A program made the position numbers and the translations under genes. From assembly GCF_019578655.1 (NCBI RefSeq), contig NC_063260.1:20484888-20548887 (forward strand): a stretch of 64,000 nt of DNA. Direction: 5' to 3'. Origin of the DNA: Ricinus communis. Its lineage: Eukaryota > Streptophyta > Magnoliopsida > Malpighiales > Euphorbiaceae. Below the pieces are notes generated by a model. The model was given only the letters and a program-made list of their open reading frames with translations, did no database searches and was not told the origin of the DNA. Positions 1 to 11,314 of this stretch are shown piece after piece; the stretch's first letter is position 1, and every line of letters begins with the position of its first letter.

Positions 1-230
1 CGATTGCGTGACACCCAGGCGTGCCCTCGGTAAAGGCTTAGGCGCAACTTGCGTTCAAAACTCGATGATTCACGGGATTCGCAATTCACACCAAGTATCG
101 CATTTTGCTGCGTTCTTCATCGATGCGAGGCCGAGATATCCGTTCTTAGAGTCGTTATGGTTCTCGAAAGAGGGCGACGCGTGCCTAAGGCGCATCGTTT
201 CCGAGGCCTACAGCAGCGTGCTCTTTTCAT
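1..230 (-). pseudogene. Decayed 5.8S rRNA / ITS fragment
   Basis: Read on the minus strand, about 157 to 8 follows plant 5.8S rRNA, including the stretches around GATGAAGAACG and GCAAGTTGCGCC, with partial ITS2 at the window edge. About 158-230 looks like ITS1. It is not functional rDNA: relative to the conserved plant 5.8S there is a 4-base loss near the 3' end (CCAGGC where CCAGGCAGGC is expected on the plus strand), a lost A in the A-run before GAACGC, a lost base near GATTCGCAATTC, and changes near the 5' end. No 18S or 26S sequence follows on the right, where AT-rich spacer begins at about 235. It is probably a dispersed rDNA insertion; whether it extends left of the window is unknown. 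Confidence 0.85.
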
Positions 231-234
231 TTAT

Positions 235-934
235 TTCTCCAGTATGAGAAAAGTAATCCAAATACACTTGAGCACTGGTCAGAAAGAATTAATTTTCCTC
301 TTTTTTTTCTTAACATATTTCTTACTATTAGCTCTTTATGCCATGCCACATGCCCACATCGGATAACAATTTCATTATATAATTTTATTAAAAAAAATAT
401 CACTACTGAAATTTTATTTTATTTTTGCCATTTCTATGCAACATTAATTTAGAAATTCGACTAAATCTTTTGAATTTGGTGATTATATTATAAGATTTAA
501 GGTTAATTTTGATTTATCATATTGAGGCTATTTAATTATCCAGTCTATAAGAACTATCATCTCACTGTCTATATAACAATATAAACTGATGTAAGAGCTG
601 AGAGTCAATCATAAATGTCATTAACTTCTAAAATTTTCTTTCCTGATCTCAAAATTAAACGGGCAAAATGAGATTTTTGACAATCTACAATACAATTAAT
701 TTGGGACATTTACTTTACACATCATCATAGACAAGAATACTTTGTTTTTGAATAATAAGTACACAGTAATATGATTACTTAAGGGAAACCGCACAAAGGT
801 CGAAAAAGAATAAATTAGTGCGTAGAAGAAAACACCAAAACTATACCCAAATCAACATCATCCTATTCAAAGCACCTCCAACCAAGTAATGGCTGGAATG
901 ATATAGAGGCAAAAAAAGTCAAGCTGTTAATGGA
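235..934. other. AT-rich spacer, no gene seen
   Basis: This stretch lies between the rDNA fragment and the small minus-strand gene. I see no long ORF or RNA gene. The part nearest the gene (about 780-934) could be its 3' UTR, but nothing marks the end of the transcript. Confidence 0.5.
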
Positions 935-1291
935 TCACAAACATAATAACAATTCTAACCAAGACACTGATGCAACCCTATTTTTTATCTTCTCCCAAAA
1001 GCTTACAAACCAATTTTGGTTTCTACTGATAAGAATCGCCGCGGATTGTACGTAAACCGAGGCAGCATGCTTCACCAATTGATTTCTGATCATGATATTT
1101 GACGGGTCAAAATCATGATATGCCTCATAACTGAATGCAAGACTGCTTGGAGGTGAATTTAGAATGATATCTTTTAAACTCGTGTACCTATGTTCGTCAT
1201 CAAGTACCGCATCTTCTTGTTGTGAACAACTACTTCTCAGGGATGTTATTGATGATAATTTCTTTAGGATTTGGAGCTCTTGATCCATCAC
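935..1291 (-). CDS. Small plant-specific protein of unknown function
   Basis: This is a 118-residue single-exon ORF. The N-terminus (MMDQELQILKKLSSI) is hydrophilic with a short basic helix, the middle holds SLKDIILNSPPSS and a segment IMIRNQLVKHAASVYVQSA, and the C-terminus is FWEKIKNRVASVSW. The combination of a SLKDIILNSPPS-like motif with an IRNxLVKxAAxxY segment resembles small uncharacterised proteins I recall from several dicots, but I cannot name a family with certainty. There is no signal peptide and no clear transmembrane segment. The first of two adjacent ATGs (complement of 1289-1291) is taken as start. Codon use and the lack of stops argue that it is real; a chance ORF is the alternative. 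No function is proposed. Confidence 0.6.
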   Translation of the reverse strand: MMDQELQILKKLSSITSLRSSCSQQEDAVLDDEHRYTSLKDIILNSPPSSLAFSYEAYHDFDPSNIMIRNQLVKHAASVYVQSAAILISRNQNWFVSFWEKIKNRVASVSWLELLLCL

Positions 1292-1309
1292 TAATGACTG
1301 AGCAATTCA

Positions 1310-4300
1310 CTAATTTTGATTAATTAAGGAGAGAGGTTGATGATGGGGTATTGAAGGTGGTAAATCTTGTTTTGGTTTGGGATAATCAAGGTGAAAATTA
1401 TTCACAGGGGAATAAAGGGTTCCCATGAATGTTTTTGCTTACGAGTATAGTTTTAAGGATACAAAGTAATTTTGGTTCGGTAAATTATGCTGGAGAGAGA
1501 TTATTAAACTAATGAATGGTGTTTTTATGTTGAGGATCTATAATTGTTATTGGCTCTGCATTAACGTAGGAAATTAAACTAATGATCCGGAGAAAACTCG
1601 AGGATTTGTTTTTTATTCTTTTCTGATGGAGTTTCTGTTTCCTAGACCTTAAGTACAGTTTGTGATGTACAAAATTGACAGCAATGATCAATAGTCACAT
1701 ATATGGTGCTCTTATTTCGCCTAAAAAACTTGAGAAATTAGAGATAATTTTGAAATATAAAAATAAATTAAATGTCATCAATTTACTAAATAAATTTTTT
1801 AATGGCATGAATCGGGATCATGTAATAACTTCTTTAAAATTATTATTAGATCGAGAAACAACTATATAATAAATATTTAAATTTGGAACTTCTTTTTTAA
1901 AAATATTGAATTTTATCGAAATGATTTAATTTTATGTGAAAAGAAATACATAAGGATTTCATAATAATATAGTGATGATATGCATGCCTTTTGTATCCTT
2001 AGAGAGAGATTCTGTAATCATAGGTGAAATTTAATTTGAAAGATGGGCCTTTGGAATATGAACCTAACAAATTATTCATATAATAAGTTCTCAAATTATT
2101 GGGGGTACTGTATAAATGTACGTGCGCAATTGCAATCTGCAAACGTTAAATGAGCTGCAGAGCCCATATATGAACACAATCAAGTGGGCTTATGAGTATC
2201 AGAAGGGATCTTTCCACTACCCACAAAGGTCAAAACAAGAAAATGATGAATAATTAGAAAAAGAAAAAGGAAATTGGATATTCTCCTTTTCTTTTCATCA
2301 TTTTGAATGTTTTCATTTGTTCTCTCTTTTTGACTGAGTGCAACAAGAGTTCACCATATGATTGAGTTCTTAATAATTCCCATTAGATTCATCTGAGTGG
2401 GGTATATGATAAGGTGTGGTCATGAAAAGCTTGCCTAATTCGAATTGGAATCTTTACTTAACCAAAATTCCTTGAGCCTTTAGCAAAAGCAAAGTGGGAG
2501 AAGTAATCAACAGAAAGAAAATGAATGCATCTTGAGCCTTGACAATGACCATTTTCTTTAGCTTTTTCAGGAATTATCCAATCTTTTTGAAAAGTATTAC
2601 TCATTTTACTAAATGGGTTGTTGGGAAAATAGTAAACTTAGTCAACATTTAAACCACAAGGTCATTATATAATTGGATACAAGTTTTAATCATGGTTGTG
2701 ATTTGTGAGTAGAAATTTATACTTGCTGTACACGTGGTTATAATTTTATATTATAAACTTTTTATGTTCATGTTGAATACTTATCATATTTTATAATTTT
2801 TATTATAAAATTCAACTTAACTCGATGAAATTTAAAAAATAAAAAAAATTAATTTTATATATAATGGATAATTGTTTATTAAAAATAACATATCAACCAT
2901 TGAATTTGAAGTTAATAGATTGTACTAATATAACTTATTATATTATCTGAAATGAAAATTATAACTTTAAGATGTAAAAGGTAAAACATCAATAAATTTT
3001 TATGATATTTTATTTTAAAATTTGTATTGACATGAATTCGATGAGTAAGATCAAGATTGGGGCAGTATAATTTTTCTACTTAAAGCATTAAATTGAGGAA
3101 CTGATATTTCAAATAACAATTATAAATTCCTACAGCCAATAACTGTATAATTTTGTTGAATACTGCATGTCTACTTAGAATGTATATTTTTCTTTGATCA
3201 TGTGATAGCAATTATAATTACCATTTATCAGTAAAAACTAAAACAATCCCCTTTTTCTGTTCCTCCGGGTCAAAGATGAAATCATCACAAAAGTAGCGGT
3301 CCAACAATTTTCACATGGCATATCATATCATAAAATTGATAATGTAGCAATTCAGGGTTATATTATGAATACTTGACGATTTGTTTATTTTCTTTGTTCA
3401 AATGATATCATATATACATAATTATGCCGTGCCGCCTTAGTTTTTTACACCAAAGTATTTGTGTTTTTTCATTTTCTTTCTTTTCTTCTCAATAAATTAT
3501 TATGCATATGGCAGAGCAAATGATCAATTAAGTTAAGTTTGGGATTAAATCTGTTAATGAAAGCGAAAAGGCATGGGAAAGCAAAAAAGTGAGGTGCTGA
3601 ATGAATGAAAACCAAAAAAGAAAAAAAAAAAAAACAAAACATTACAAAGAAAAAAACGTTGGATAAAGGCGGTGCCTATTCGCGGAGCCTTTTGTCCCTT
3701 TCACGTCACTTTGGAAAAAAATAAAAGCTATTCGATAATATTAATAGTAATATTGTATTTTTATAAAAAATGCATCATTTTTATCTGATTTTCCCCGGTC
3801 TTGTTATTTTATTTATTTATCTTTCTATAATTACTTTTAAAAATTTTATTTTTTAGAATAAATAATATTTTTTGCTGAGAACGGAATGAAAATGAAAAGA
3901 AAATGATAAATTTTAAATACAAAATATTAAATGATGCAATGGCAAATATATTTAATTTAAATTTTTTCAGCATGTAATTTTTTAAATTTATGTTTAAAAG
4001 GCAAACACATTCAATTTAAAACTTTCAATAAATAGCTCGGAATTTGTGTTCAATGGGGAAATATAACTAATTTTTTTTTTTAAAATAAAATGACATTATT
4101 TTTTTATATTATTTAAATTATAAAAACTAAAAATAATATTTATTTCCTTAATAATTTTTGAATTTTAGATTTTACTAAAAATATTTTTGTATAATGCGTC
4201 ACTAGATATTGTATTAGTAAATTAATGAAATAAGTATTTTTAAATTTTTTATAATTCAATTAAAATTTAAAAATCTAATGTTATTTAATTTAAAAAAACT

Positions 4301-5880
4301 TAAATTAGTTGTATTTTACTTTTGGACACAAGTTTAAAGGATTACTTATTGAAAAAAACTTAAGTTAGACATATTTGACAATAGACATAAATTTAAAAAG
4401 TTATTTACTGAAAAATTTAAATTGAATATATTTCACTCTTGAACATAATTAACCTTTATTCAGTCTTTTATGGATGGCCTAAAAGGAAGTTTTATGGATG
4501 AAAGAATCACCGTAACGGTCGGACCTAAAATTCGGAGTTAGCTATATAATGGGACAGAAAACAATCCAATCTTTAAATTAGGTATTACAAAAGCACAATA
4601 CAAAAAGTGGCCATCTCTATTTTCTCTATCTATCATAGGAAAAACAGACAGAAAAATAAGTGGTTATTACCTTTCACTATCATTATATTGTCCACAGATA
4701 GCCTTGTGGATTCATCATCGGTCAAAAAGGAGAAAAGGATGACCCATCTTTTTATTACAAGTCACTCACTGATGTTACAATTTCTCTATCCCCACACGAC
4801 GAACTAAAAGGACGGAACTGAAAAAAGTCTATTGTTTCTGTAGTAAAGTTTTTCTTAAGGAAAAGAAGCAAAATTGTAAGTTATTATTATGACATCGGAT
4901 ACAAAATGAATTAATATAAATGAATTTCTAAAACTCTGGAAACAAAAATAGTTTTATGGGAGTATTGTATTTTTAATATTGGCATATTACTCGAGTCAAT
5001 ATTTAATCATTGCACTCCTCTAAATTTTTTATATAATAAGGTGAACCGTGAAATCATTGATTTAGTAATCTTTATTGATAAATAGTTTTGAAATTAGACT
5101 CTAATGTTGTCATCTTTCTTAATAATAAAGAAAGGATTAATTATTGACATATATAATTATTTTTAAATATTGTTTAAGTCAAGTTTGGAAGTTACATGGC
5201 ACCAGTTTTCTCAGCAAGAAAGTATATATAATTGTTCGACAGCGATTAATTTGACTCTTAGTATTAACTTAATGTTTTAATTGTCATCGAGATTTCGTTT
5301 TCTTGTTTTGTTTTGTTTTCCATTCTCTTTCTCTGAGACTCAAAAGCGAAAACTATGATTACCCAAGAACACATGTGTATTCAGGTTCATATTTCTTGAA
5401 TGAAATCTTTGTATTTTCAATTAAGTGCACAAGCGCATGAAGAGCTACGGTCTAATCAAGTATCTAATCCATACTTGATAGATGAACATTTTTATCTCTT
5501 GTTAAATATTCTATTTCTTCACAATTGATTAATTTTTTACTAATTATCAATCGGCTAATTGTTTATAAAATTTTAAAATTATTAAGTAAAAATTCTCGTT
5601 CGCTATATGTATATATATTGATTTTTTTTTCTTAAAAAGAATTGAATGAATAGACGAACCTATAATCTTGAAAAATAATCATGCCATGTGATGGATAAGG
5701 TGATTGATTTTGGGAATAAGCATAAATAAAATAACTATGGAGTCATGTGGAGTCGCATAAAGTATGAACCTCAATCTGGGCAAGACACCTGATTTTTTCA
5801 TATCCATAATAATAACTTTTCTTTTTCTTTTTATGAACATCATATATAACAAATAAATAATCTTTTTATCCAGATTAGGA
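1310..5880. other. AT-rich intergenic DNA, no gene seen
   Basis: The stretch is strongly AT-rich with many homopolymer runs and no ORF that looks coding. About 1310-1500 directly precedes the minus-strand small gene and may hold its promoter. I recognise no transposon domain in it. Confidence 0.5.
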
Positions 5881-5889
5881 AACAGCCTA

Positions 5890-6060
5890 ATTTTAAATGT
5901 TTGCGGACTTTATGAATTCCTATTTTCATACTCAAGAACATTAATCAGAATTATAAAAAAGAGAACAGATGTTATTCAGAGAATGAAGTAATTGGTTTCT
6001 ATCATGCATTGATTTAATTAATAACTGCAAAAAGAAGAGTACTTTTATCCAAATACATGC
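5890..6060 (+). repeat. Relic resembling the 5' flank of INT copy B
   Basis: This segment reads like a diverged copy of 23695-23800, just upstream of the second INT gene. Shared words include TTCATACTCAAGAACA, a following AGAGAATGAA(G/C)TAATTGG, and C(C)ATGCATT. No transporter exon follows it. The match was judged by eye and is imperfect. Confidence 0.5.
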
Positions 6061-6216
6061 CAAGTAATATGTTAACCTTAAAAGGCCAATGATTCATGAA
6101 GTAAGAAAGAAAAGAAAAAAATAATAATTTTAAAAAAATAATTTTTTTAATTAATTTTAGTGAGTCTCTGCGTACATACCAAACTGATAGATAATTGACA
6201 TATATTTATTAGTTTT

Positions 6217-6282
6217 AAATAAATAATTATATATCAATCATTTAATATTAATATTAAATGATTGATATATAATTATTTATTT
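6217..6282. repeat. 66-bp perfect AT-rich palindrome
   Basis: The two 33-base arms are exact reverse complements meeting at 6249/6250 (centre AATATT|AATATT). The arm includes AAATGATTGATATATAATTA. There is no spacer between the arms. Such a structure is typical of the centre of a fold-back MITE, but I could not define outer ends or a target duplication. Confidence 0.9.
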
Positions 6283-7329
6283 TACATAAAAAAAGTTTTA
6301 AAAAATACTTATACAAGTACTGTAGGCATATAAGATCAATGTAGACCCTTCTTTTATGCGAAATTACAAAATGTAAAGAATTAGAAAAGGCGTTGAAGAC
6401 ACAATTGAAAAAGTTGCAGGAAACATTAATGGGGATCCTAGCATGTGATCAATAAAAGTAAAAACTTTTTTTTTTTTTGTCTTTGTTTATATGTTTCAGT
6501 TCCATGATATATAACTAATAGTAAGTTTCAATCAAAACGTTTTAAATTAATCTTTAGTATTTATTTTTGGTTTTACTGATCATTTTATGAAACCCCAAAA
6601 AGAAAAAGAAAAAAGCAAATGAACTAAAGAGTAAAACCAATTTCAAAAAATAAAAATAAAATAAAGAGTTGATATTAAGACACAAAATTGCAAATATATA
6701 TACACAATTCGAACTTAAGAAAATATAAATTATTAACAGCTCCCTTAGAGATGTAGGGGCAAGATTAAAGATTCAATAAAGTTAAAAGCATGAAGGATGA
6801 GTGTGTGTAATTGTTAAGAATGCAAACCAAGTCTTTAGATTAGGTGTTGAAATTAGAGGGAGTAGTAGTAGGTTATGAAGAAGTCCTGAAAATTATCTAA
6901 TTTAGAGATGTGAGATAATAATAATAATAAAAATAGATTCATTTTTATAAAATCGTTTTAGAAGGTGAAAAGAAATAGATTCATTTTTAAAATTCAGATA
7001 TTGATATAATAGCTTGACTAATAAAAGAAATTGACAACCATTCTTGTGTAGTGTCTGCCCAGTTCGCATCAATCAGCAACCTAAATCAATATCTCTTGGC
7101 AAAATAAAAGGTATACTTTTAATTTTTGTTCAGAAGAGTAAGGAAAAAAAAAAAAAATGAAAAAGACAAGAACAATTTTCCAAGTTCCCATCCTCTTGCC
7201 GATCTAATCCTCAAAAGAAAGGATCCTTTTTAATTTCTTATTACTTTGGAATTTGGCAATATCATATAATTAATATATATAATAGGGAAAAAAAAAGAAA
7301 AAGAACGAGTAATAAAAACCTAGATATGT

Positions 7330-8290
7330 TTTCCTACTTTTGTTTGTTTCACTTAATATCTCATCTCTCTTTTCTTTTATTCCCTCAACCACCATTATTA
7401 TTATTTAAATTTATCTATTTCTTTCAAATATCATAACTATAATTATTATTCCTTATAGCAATATCCCCCCACGTCTAGAAATTTTTTATTTATTACTCGA
7501 ATCATATATCCCCCCCACAAACTACTTAATCACGAACATATACCCTAATTCAATTATTAGTTACTTAACTTGTATCAATAAGTAAGTTTTTGTCTTTTAC
7601 CAATTTGTTTAATCTTATCAATCTTGTTAGATGTTTGAAGCTGGAGTCTTTTTTTTTTGTGAAAATCCAATAATTTTCTGCTCTCTGAATGTTCTAATAC
7701 TACTTAGAGATCAATTTTATATATTCATAAAAGAGTTGATGATAGTTTTTATCTCCAAAAATTTCCAACACCCAATACTTGTATTGAGATACTGGATTAT
7801 TAAGCCTATGATTAAGTTCCAAATTGTTATATTCACCAAATCTTGAAAATGGAGTGTCAATGAGCTTCTTAGTTAGATAGTCATTTATTAGTAACTTAAT
7901 TTTTAAGATTTGATCGAATAAACCAAGAAATTATCTGATAATTCAATATTATTAGGCAAACCATATAAAAGATAGAAGGAATTCCACCCTAAACAAAGAA
8001 TAATAAAATTAATAATAAATAAAGGAAAAGGAAAATGCATGCATATATGCGAGAATTGGAAAAGCTGGAGAAACAGGCAGAAGGGAGAGTTCGAGCCAAA
8101 TATTCCAAAGCTAGGAAACTCGCTATATATAATCATTCATTAACATTATTATAATTAAATCTTTTTTAAGATTCTTTAATCATACTAATTAGATAAAATA
8201 AATGACAAAAAGAAGTATATATTTATGGTGAAAAATGCTCAACTATATAATACGGATCATATATCTAACCTAACATTCTAAATCTAAATC
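7330..8290 (+). repeat. Diverged copy of INT spacer sequence
   Basis: 7331-7510 resembles 21220-21420 (shared CTTAATATCTCAT, TTATTCCTTATAGCAAT, TTTTTATTTATTA.TCGAATCAT). 8160-8240 resembles 20500-20590 (TTAATCATACTAATTA, then AACTATATA). The same two blocks in the same order occur in the spacer between the INT genes (21.2 kb, then 22.6 kb). The region has no credible ORF. It looks like an old duplicated flank of the INT locus. Confidence 0.5.
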
Positions 8291-8299
8291 TCTGCATTA

Positions 8300-8818
8300 T
8301 TATCTCTTATAGTCTAATGGAAATAAGATATGCTATCTTAAAAGATAAGATATTATTTTTTTCAATAAAATCATAAGTCATTTATAATTTAATTATAAAT
8401 TTATAATGAACCAATAAAATTAAACTTATTTAAGATATACTGGTTTTTTAGGACAATAAGTTGTTATTTAATTCGAAATGAGTCATATACTATCTATAAG
8501 TAAGTTTATAATAGATAATAACAAGAAAAAAAAAATCGCTGCAACTATTTTTTACTCTAATAAAGAGCAATTATAAGAATTAGCAAAATAATACAATATA
8601 ACCAGATTCACGGGTCTAAATTTATATCGAGTCATGTGCAGTACATGTGTATAAAATTTAGAAATCCTTAGCCTTAATAAAAGTAAAATTCTAAAGGAAT
8701 AATTATTACAAATAATCAAATTCTAAAATAAATTAACAAATATCCATAAATAAACTAGAAATCTAAACCAATCATATCCAAAATTGAAAATTAGAAGTTC
8801 AATAAATATGATCCAAAC
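8300..8818. other. AT-rich spacer, no gene seen
   Basis: I see nothing coding. The last five bases before the Copia LTR (8814-8818, CAAAC) would be the target duplication of that element, but its partner copy is not found because the other end of the element is gone. Confidence 0.4.
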
Positions 8819-9109
8819 TGTGGAAAAAGAATAATGAATAATGAATAAAATGTGCGTATTATTATTATGATTCTCAGTTCTTTACAATAAGATGATTGGT
8901 ATATATACATGATTTGTCTGATTCCTACTTTTATTCTAACGGTTGCCTAGAACTACTCTTTCTGTTTAGGGTAGAGGTTGAAGTGACCTTTCTGCTTTGC
9001 AGGAAAAGTTGTTCCTTTTGTCCTGAGGTTAGTGATGATAGGTCGCATAAGCAACCTAACTTATGCAGCCTCTGAGACCTCAGCTTCTGACCCTCTTCTT
9101 TCTTCAACA
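8819..9109 (-). repeat. 3' LTR of minus-strand Copia element
   Basis: On the minus strand this 291-bp stretch starts TGTTGAAGAAAG directly after a purine tract (CTTGAGGGGGAG), the expected polypurine primer next to a 3' LTR, and ends CCACA, giving TG...CA ends. The pol reading frame runs up to it. No second LTR copy was found in the window. Confidence 0.7.
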
Positions 9110-10345
9110 CTCCCCCTCAAGGTGGCTTCGAACAAATGTATTGAACCCATCTTGCTGAGGATTGAATGATGATTCTGCTTGTCCAGGGTTTTTCTGAATA
9201 TATCTGCTAGTTGGTCTTGACTTTTGATATAAGGTGTCTCAATTTCTCCCTTTTGAACCTTTTCTCTGATGAAGTGGCAATCAACTTCAATGTGCTTGGT
9301 TCGTTCGTGAAACACCGGGTTCGATGCTATGTGGCGAGTAGCTTGGTTATCGCAATGCATTTGCATTGGCTCTTTACTCTCAATTTTCATATCCTTGAGG
9401 ACTTGCTTGATCCAAATGAGTTCGCTAGCCGTGGATGTCATTGCACAGTATTCGGCTTTGGCGCTTGATCTAGCAACTGTACTTTATTTTTTGCTTTTCC
9501 ATGTCACTAAGTTTCCTCCTACAAATACACAGAAACCAGTGGTTAACTTCATGTCATAGCTTCCAGCCCAATATGCATCAGAAAAACCAACTATATTAGC
9601 AGTATTGTTTTTCTTCATCCAGATTCCTTGCCCGGGTGTTTTCTTGAGGTATCTAAGGATCCGGTCTATAGCTTCTAGGTGACTGATGCGATGGGCATGC
9701 ATGAACTGGCTTACCATACTAACTATAAATGAAATGTCAGGCTTAGTGACAGTTAAATCAGTTTTCCTACTAAGCGCTGATAATGCCCTACGCTGGTTAA
9801 AGGCTCTCCATCTTCTAAATTGAGTTTAATTTTGGTTTCCATGGGAGTGATGGCAGGTTTAGCTCCTATTTTTCCAGTTTCCTTCAAAAGATCAAGGGTA
9901 TATTTCCTTTAAGATAGGAATAAACCCTTGTTGGATTTTGCCATTTCTATGCCCAGGAAATATGACAGCTGGCCTAGGTCTTTGATGTCGAACTCTCTTT
10001 TTAGACTTTGTTTAACATCCTCTATTCCTTGATCATCCCTGTAATTATGATATCATCAACATACACTAAAATAACAATAGTGTGATTGTGAGTGTGTTTA
10101 ACAAACATAGACGAATCAGATTCACATTTATTGAAATTAATGCTTAATAAAAAAACGGCTGAGTTTGGCATACCATGCTCTCAGGGACTGTTTTAGGCCA
10201 TAGATAGCCTTCTTTAGCTTACATACCCGAGAAGTGTCTGAGGTTGACTTATGTCCAGGAGGTAGTCTCATGTAAACTTCCTCTTCTAAACTGTCTTGTA
10301 AGAAGGCGTTCTTGACATCCATTTGGAATAGATTCTGTGGTTGCA
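9110..10345 (-). mobile_element. Broken Ty1/Copia element, RT and RNase H part
   Basis: The minus-strand reading frame, with stops and shifts, gives the second half of Copia pol. The reverse transcriptase segment contains [20 protein letters not shown] (10280-10335) and a complete YVDD catalytic box (complement of 10051-10063). The RNase H part contains FSDAYWAGSYDMKLTTG, then an in-frame stop near 9485 where related elements keep a lysine-glutamine-serine stretch, then CDNQATRHIASNPVFHERTKHIEVD. Gag, protease, integrase and the 5' LTR are absent. Homology ends near 10345, where sequence belonging to the oppositely oriented element follows. The element is dead. Confidence 0.9.
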
Positions 10346-10576
10346 GCTCAGTCTGATCTTTCACATCATAAAAGGGTTTTAAGGTTTCTTTGGTGTAAAA
10401 GAGCTTATGTGGAGTAGTAAGAACACTTACAATTTAGGGAAGGTTCTGTCTAAGGAGATTGGTACTTAAGAGGCCACTTGTGACCCTCTAGTCTTTCCTG
10501 GAAACTTACCTAGTAAGTTGTGTTCATTACTGCGGTTCATTTTACAAGCTAAAAGGCACTGTTTGTGATAGAAGCA

Positions 10577-11310
10577 ATGGCGGCAAAATTTGAGATTGAA
10601 AAGTTCAACGGGAGTAATTTCTCACTATGAAAATTAAAGATAAAGGCTGTATTGAGAAAAGATAATTGTCTTGCGGCTATCAGTGAACGACCGACAACAC
10701 TCACAGATGATAATAAGTGGAACGAGATGGATAGGAATGCTATTGCAAACCTTCATCTGACACTTGCAGATGGAATCTTGTCCAGTATAGAAGAAAAGAA
10801 AAAGACAAAGGAGATTTGGGACCACCTCACTAGACTGTACAAGGCCAAGCCATTACACAACAAAATATTCCTTAAGAGGAAACTTTACACCTTAAGGATG
10901 TCATAATCTACTTCAGTGACAGAGCACCTTAATGTCTTGAATACTCTATTTTCTCAACTCACATCTTTAGGCTATAAAATAGAGTCACAAGAACATGCAG
11001 AACTTCTACTCCAAAGTCTACCTGATTCATATGATCAACTTATCATCAGTTTGACAAATAATGTTGTTACTGAAATTCTAGTCTTTGATGATATAGCAGC
11101 CGCAATTCTTGAAGAAGAAAATCGGCGAAGGAACAAGGAAGATAAGCAGGCAGGTTCACAACAGGTGGAAGCCTTGATGATGATGAGAGGGAGATCAACA
11201 TAACGTGGCCCAAATGGGAGTCACAATCATAATAGATCAAAATCAAAAAGTAAAAAGAATTATAAATACTACCATTGTGGTAAGAAATATCACCTGAAGA
11301 AGGATTGTTG
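10577..11310 (+). pseudogene. Copia gag relic
   Basis: The reading frame shows a UBN2-type Gag core (KTKEIWDHLTRLYKAKPLHN; EHLNVLNTLFSQLTSLGYKI; LLLQSLPDSYDQLIISL) and a C-terminal knuckle-like KYYHCGKKYHLKKDC. Two stops interrupt it (10628 and 10904). It lies 5' of the protease/integrase frame of the same element. Confidence 0.85.
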
Positions 11311-11314
11311 GAGT

